From contig DAOWAK010000041.1 in assembly GCA_030634605.1 (NCBI GenBank), positions 1 through 7,910 on the forward strand: a DNA stretch of 7,910 nucleotides, given 5' to 3'. The notes beneath the pieces were generated by a model. The model searched no databases. It saw only the letters and a program-made list of their open reading frames with translations, and was not told the origin of the DNA. Both the position numbers and the translations under genes were made by a program. Origin of the DNA: Sedimentisphaerales bacterium. Lineage in GTDB: Bacteria > Planctomycetota > Phycisphaerae > Sedimentisphaerales > SM23-30. Shown here piece after piece: positions 6,204 to 7,910 of this stretch (position 1 is the first letter of the stretch; every line of letters begins with the position of its first letter).

Positions 6204-7124
6204 TCAGCCGCACAAATGTTTCAACAACGCCCGCTGAAAATGCAGACGATTCTCAGCCTGATCGAAAATCGCTTTCTGCTGTGCTTCAATTACTTCGTCG
6301 GTAATCTCCAGCCCGCGATACGCCGGCAGGCAATGCATCACAATCGATTTCTTGCCCGTTTTACTCAGCAGTTCATCGTTCACCTGAAAACCTGCAAACT
6401 CCTTAATCCGCTTTTCCTTTTCCTCTTCCTGGCCCATGCTCGTCCAGGTATCCGTGTAAATCACATCCGCCCCCACAACCGCCGCCGCCGGATCACTTAC
6501 ACACTCGATACTGCCCGAGCCATCCTGCCGGGCCAGCTTTGCCAAAAACTCATCATCCAGTTCATAACCCTTCGGTGTCACGACCACAAACTGCAAGCCC
6601 AGTTTCACACTCGCTACCCCCAGCGACCGCGCCACATTGTTACCGTCCCCAACGTAAACCAGCTTGCGTCCCGCCAAATCACCAACATGCTCCTGGATGG
6701 TCAGCATGTCCGCCATCGCCTGACACGGATGGTTGTAATCGCTCAACGCGTTAATCACCGGAATAGTAGCATATTCAGCCAATTCCCTCACCGAATCATG
6801 CTCAAACGTTCGAGCCACCACCACATCAACATAACCATTTAGCACCCTCATCAAATCCCTGATCGGCTCCCGCACACCCAGCCCGCCAATATCCTCCGGA
6901 CGCAGATAAATCGACGAACCGCCCAACTGAGCCATTCCCACCTGAAAACTAATCCGGGTTCGGCTGCTCGGTTTCTCAAACACCATCGCCATCGTCTTAC
7001 CCGCCAGACAGGTGTCCCGTCCGCCTTCTTTATACAACTTCTTCAGCCGCACCGACAAATCCAGCAACGCCCGCAACTCTTCAGAGCTGAAATCACACAG
7101 TTCCAGAAAATTCCCACTACTCAT
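6204..7124 (-). CDS. argF: Ornithine carbamoyltransferase
   Basis: The enzyme joins carbamoyl phosphate and ornithine to give citrulline in arginine synthesis. Motifs: the carbamoyl-phosphate loop SSRTR (53-57; the family usually has STRTR), HPCQ (132-135), the ornithine loop DTWTSMGQE (225-233) and HCLPAYRG (264-271) with the catalytic Cys. SMG and HCLPAYRG favour ornithine over acetylornithine or aspartate as substrate. An upstream TTG at 7145 would add 7 residues, but ATG 7124 is preferred: GAGAGG (7132-7137) lies 7 bases before it and the resulting 306 residues match the family length. It lies downstream of argD after a 176-base gap, and rph follows 53 bases on, so argF may head its own transcript or extend the argD one. 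The stop TGA falls at the normal family end. Confidence 0.95.
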   Translation of the reverse strand: MSSGNFLELCDFSSEELRALLDLSVRLKKLYKEGGRDTCLAGKTMAMVFEKPSSRTRISFQVGMAQLGGSSIYLRPEDIGGLGVREPIRDLMRVLNGYVDVVVARTFEHDSVRELAEYATIPVINALSDYNHPCQAMADMLTIQEHVGDLAGRKLVYVGDGNNVARSLGVASVKLGLQFVVVTPKGYELDDEFLAKLARQDGSGSIECVSDPAAAVVGADVIYTDTWTSMGQEEEKEKRIKEFAGFQVNDELLSKTGKKSIVMHCLPAYRGLEITDEVIEAQQKAIFDQAENRLHFQRALLKHLCG

Positions 7125-7131
7125 TTTAGAA

Positions 7132-7137
7132 CCTCTC
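7132..7137 (-). promoter_or_regulatory. Ribosome-binding site that sets the argF start
   Basis: On the - strand this reads GAGAGG, 7 bases before ATG 7124. It supports the ATG over the in-frame TTG at 7145, although a weaker GAGG also precedes the TTG. Confidence 0.6.
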
Positions 7138-7160
7138 GTATCCAAACCTCATATCCATTT

Positions 7161-7271
7161 AGTAGCACTTTAGCCAAATGTGTCATTCCCGCGAAAGCGG
7201 GAATCCAGCATAAATTACCATCCGTCGAAGGCGGTTTCCTGTCATTTGCTTCATATAGCTAAAGTATTACT
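7161..7271. mobile_element. Possible MITE-like element with imperfect 14-bp terminal inverted repeats
   Basis: The 14 bases at 7161-7174 (AGTAGCACTTTAGC) match the reverse complement of 7258-7271 (AGTAATACTTTAGC) at 12 positions, including 8 in a row. A second pair, CAAATG 7175-7180 and CATTTG 7243-7248, lies just inside. Between them is the perfect 20-base palindrome 7185-7204. No coding capacity is present. Flanks CCATTT and CCAATT are similar but not an exact target-site duplication, so mobility is unproven. It fills most of the gap between argD and argF. Confidence 0.4.
7185..7204. repeat. Perfect palindrome of the ATTCCC-N8-GGGAAT (dRS3/REP-like) type
   Basis: ATTCCCGC (7185-7192), GAAA (7193-7196), GCGGGAAT (7197-7204): an 8-bp perfect stem with a GAAA loop. 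With its flanks TGTC and CCAGC it matches a repeat type seen in many bacterial genomes; Neisseria dRS3 has the same ATTCCC-N8-GGGAAT plan. In the argD-argF transcript it would fold between the genes and could stabilise or attenuate the message. No T-run follows it in the - direction. Confidence 0.7.
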
Positions 7272-7300
7272 CCAATTATAATTTTTTGCCGCCGGTGCCC

Positions 7301-7910
7301 TCAAAAACCATTACCATTATCGCCGGCGTATATCTCGCCAAAAGTCTCATCCATTATCTCAATCGCCCGATCAATCAAATCACGCGTAACATTCATCGCC
7401 GGCATAAAACGCAGCACCGTCTCCTGAGTGCAGTTAATCCGCAGCCCTTTCTCCCAGCACCGCGAAACAATCTCCGCACCTGCCTGGCCCAACTGAATAC
7501 CCAGCATCAGCCCTATCCCCCGGACTTCCTCGATCACCGGATACTTCTGCTGCAACTGACCCAGCTTCTCCCGAATGTATTGCCCCATCTCCAGGCTGTT
7601 TTCCAGCAGATTTTCCTGTTCAATCGCTTCGATGGTCGCCACCGCCGCCGCACACGCCAGCGGATTGCCCCCAAACGTCGAGGCGTGCGTACCCGGCACC
7701 AGCGAAGCCGCCACCTCCGACCGCGCCGCAATCGCACCGATCGCCACCCCACCACCCAACGCCTTGGCCATCGTCATAATATCAGGCTCCACACCCATAT
7801 TCTGATAACCAAACCACTTGCCCGTCCGACCCATACCGCTTTGCACCTCGTCCCAGATCGCCAACGCTCCGTGCTCATCGCACAACTGCCGAATCCGATG
7901 CAGATATTCC
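7301..7910 (-). CDS. argD: Acetylornithine aminotransferase, C-terminal part (5' end outside window)
   Basis: This class III PLP aminotransferase converts N-acetylglutamate semialdehyde to N-acetylornithine; in many bacteria it also serves as the succinyl-diaminopimelate aminotransferase of lysine synthesis. The frame is open to the right edge (first full codon 7909-7907, reading EYLHRIRQLCDEHGAL), so the gene starts outside the window; a TTG at 7885 is internal and is not the start. Visible sites are the PLP-ring Asp in WDEVQSGMGRTG, the Schiff-base lysine of TMAKALGGG (codon 7765-7763), THASTFGGNPLACAAA and the C-terminal INCTQETVLRFMPAMNVT. The TQETVLRFMPA ending fits ArgD better than 4-aminobutyrate aminotransferases. 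The stop is TGA 7303-7301. It is followed by the repeat-bearing gap and argF, giving an argD-argF pair. Confidence 0.94.
   Translation of the reverse strand, partial: EYLHRIRQLCDEHGALAIWDEVQSGMGRTGKWFGYQNMGVEPDIMTMAKALGGGVAIGAIAARSEVAASLVPGTHASTFGGNPLACAAAVATIEAIEQENLLENSLEMGQYIREKLGQLQQKYPVIEEVRGIGLMLGIQLGQAGAEIVSRCWEKGLRINCTQETVLRFMPAMNVTRDLIDRAIEIMDETFGEIYAGDNGNGF

Noticed and set aside
7124..7145. TTG 7145 as the argF start
   Set aside because: The internal ATG 7124 has GAGAGG at 7-base spacing and gives the usual family length; the extra seven residues match nothing in the family.
3118..7303. Genome-wide use of TGA as a sense codon
   Set aside because: TGA ends lysA, mntA, rdgB, argF and argD at the expected C-termini, and Trp is coded by TGG throughout.

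Overview
This 7.9-kb window looks like a chromosomal housekeeping region of a bacterium, most likely from the PVC group and probably a planctomycete (Phycisphaerae or Sedimentisphaerales type). That placement is an inference from protein character: a PPi-type phosphofructokinase with a GGNDS signature, the planctomycete-like wording of LysA, ArgF and RNase PH, a two-domain SPOR-like lipoprotein, and weak or absent Shine-Dalgarno sites on several core genes. It rests on recalled family features, not on a search.

Layout. The left half reads on the + strand: the 3' end of accC (biotin carboxylase), a 258-base gap rich in inverted repeats, then pfp (PPi-dependent phosphofructokinase), lysA (diaminopimelate decarboxylase, 4 bases after pfp) and an overlapping mntA-hepT type toxin-antitoxin pair. 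The right half reads on the - strand and converges on it: argD (5' end outside the window), a 176-base gap holding a palindromic repeat inside a possible miniature element, then argF, rph, a SPOR-like lipoprotein gene and rdgB. The two groups meet tail to tail near 3805-3858.

Function. The + strand group feeds central metabolism: fatty-acid initiation, reversible PPi-linked glycolysis and the last step of lysine synthesis. The - strand group makes arginine (ArgD, ArgF), trims tRNA 3' ends (RNase PH), cleans the nucleotide pool (RdgB) and includes an envelope lipoprotein. The MntA-HepT pair differs from its neighbours in codon use and has strong AGGAGG sites, which suggests later acquisition.

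The most notable observation is in rph. The reading frame is complete on both sides but is interrupted by one in-frame TGA at 5791-5793, exactly where bacterial RNase PH has a cysteine (the Cys of LDCDVLQADGG). TGA ends at least five other genes here, so it is not a general sense codon. The options are a sequencing error, a recent nonsense mutation, or a Cys-to-selenocysteine replacement; no convincing SECIS element was seen. No tRNA, rRNA, CRISPR array or transposase gene was found.
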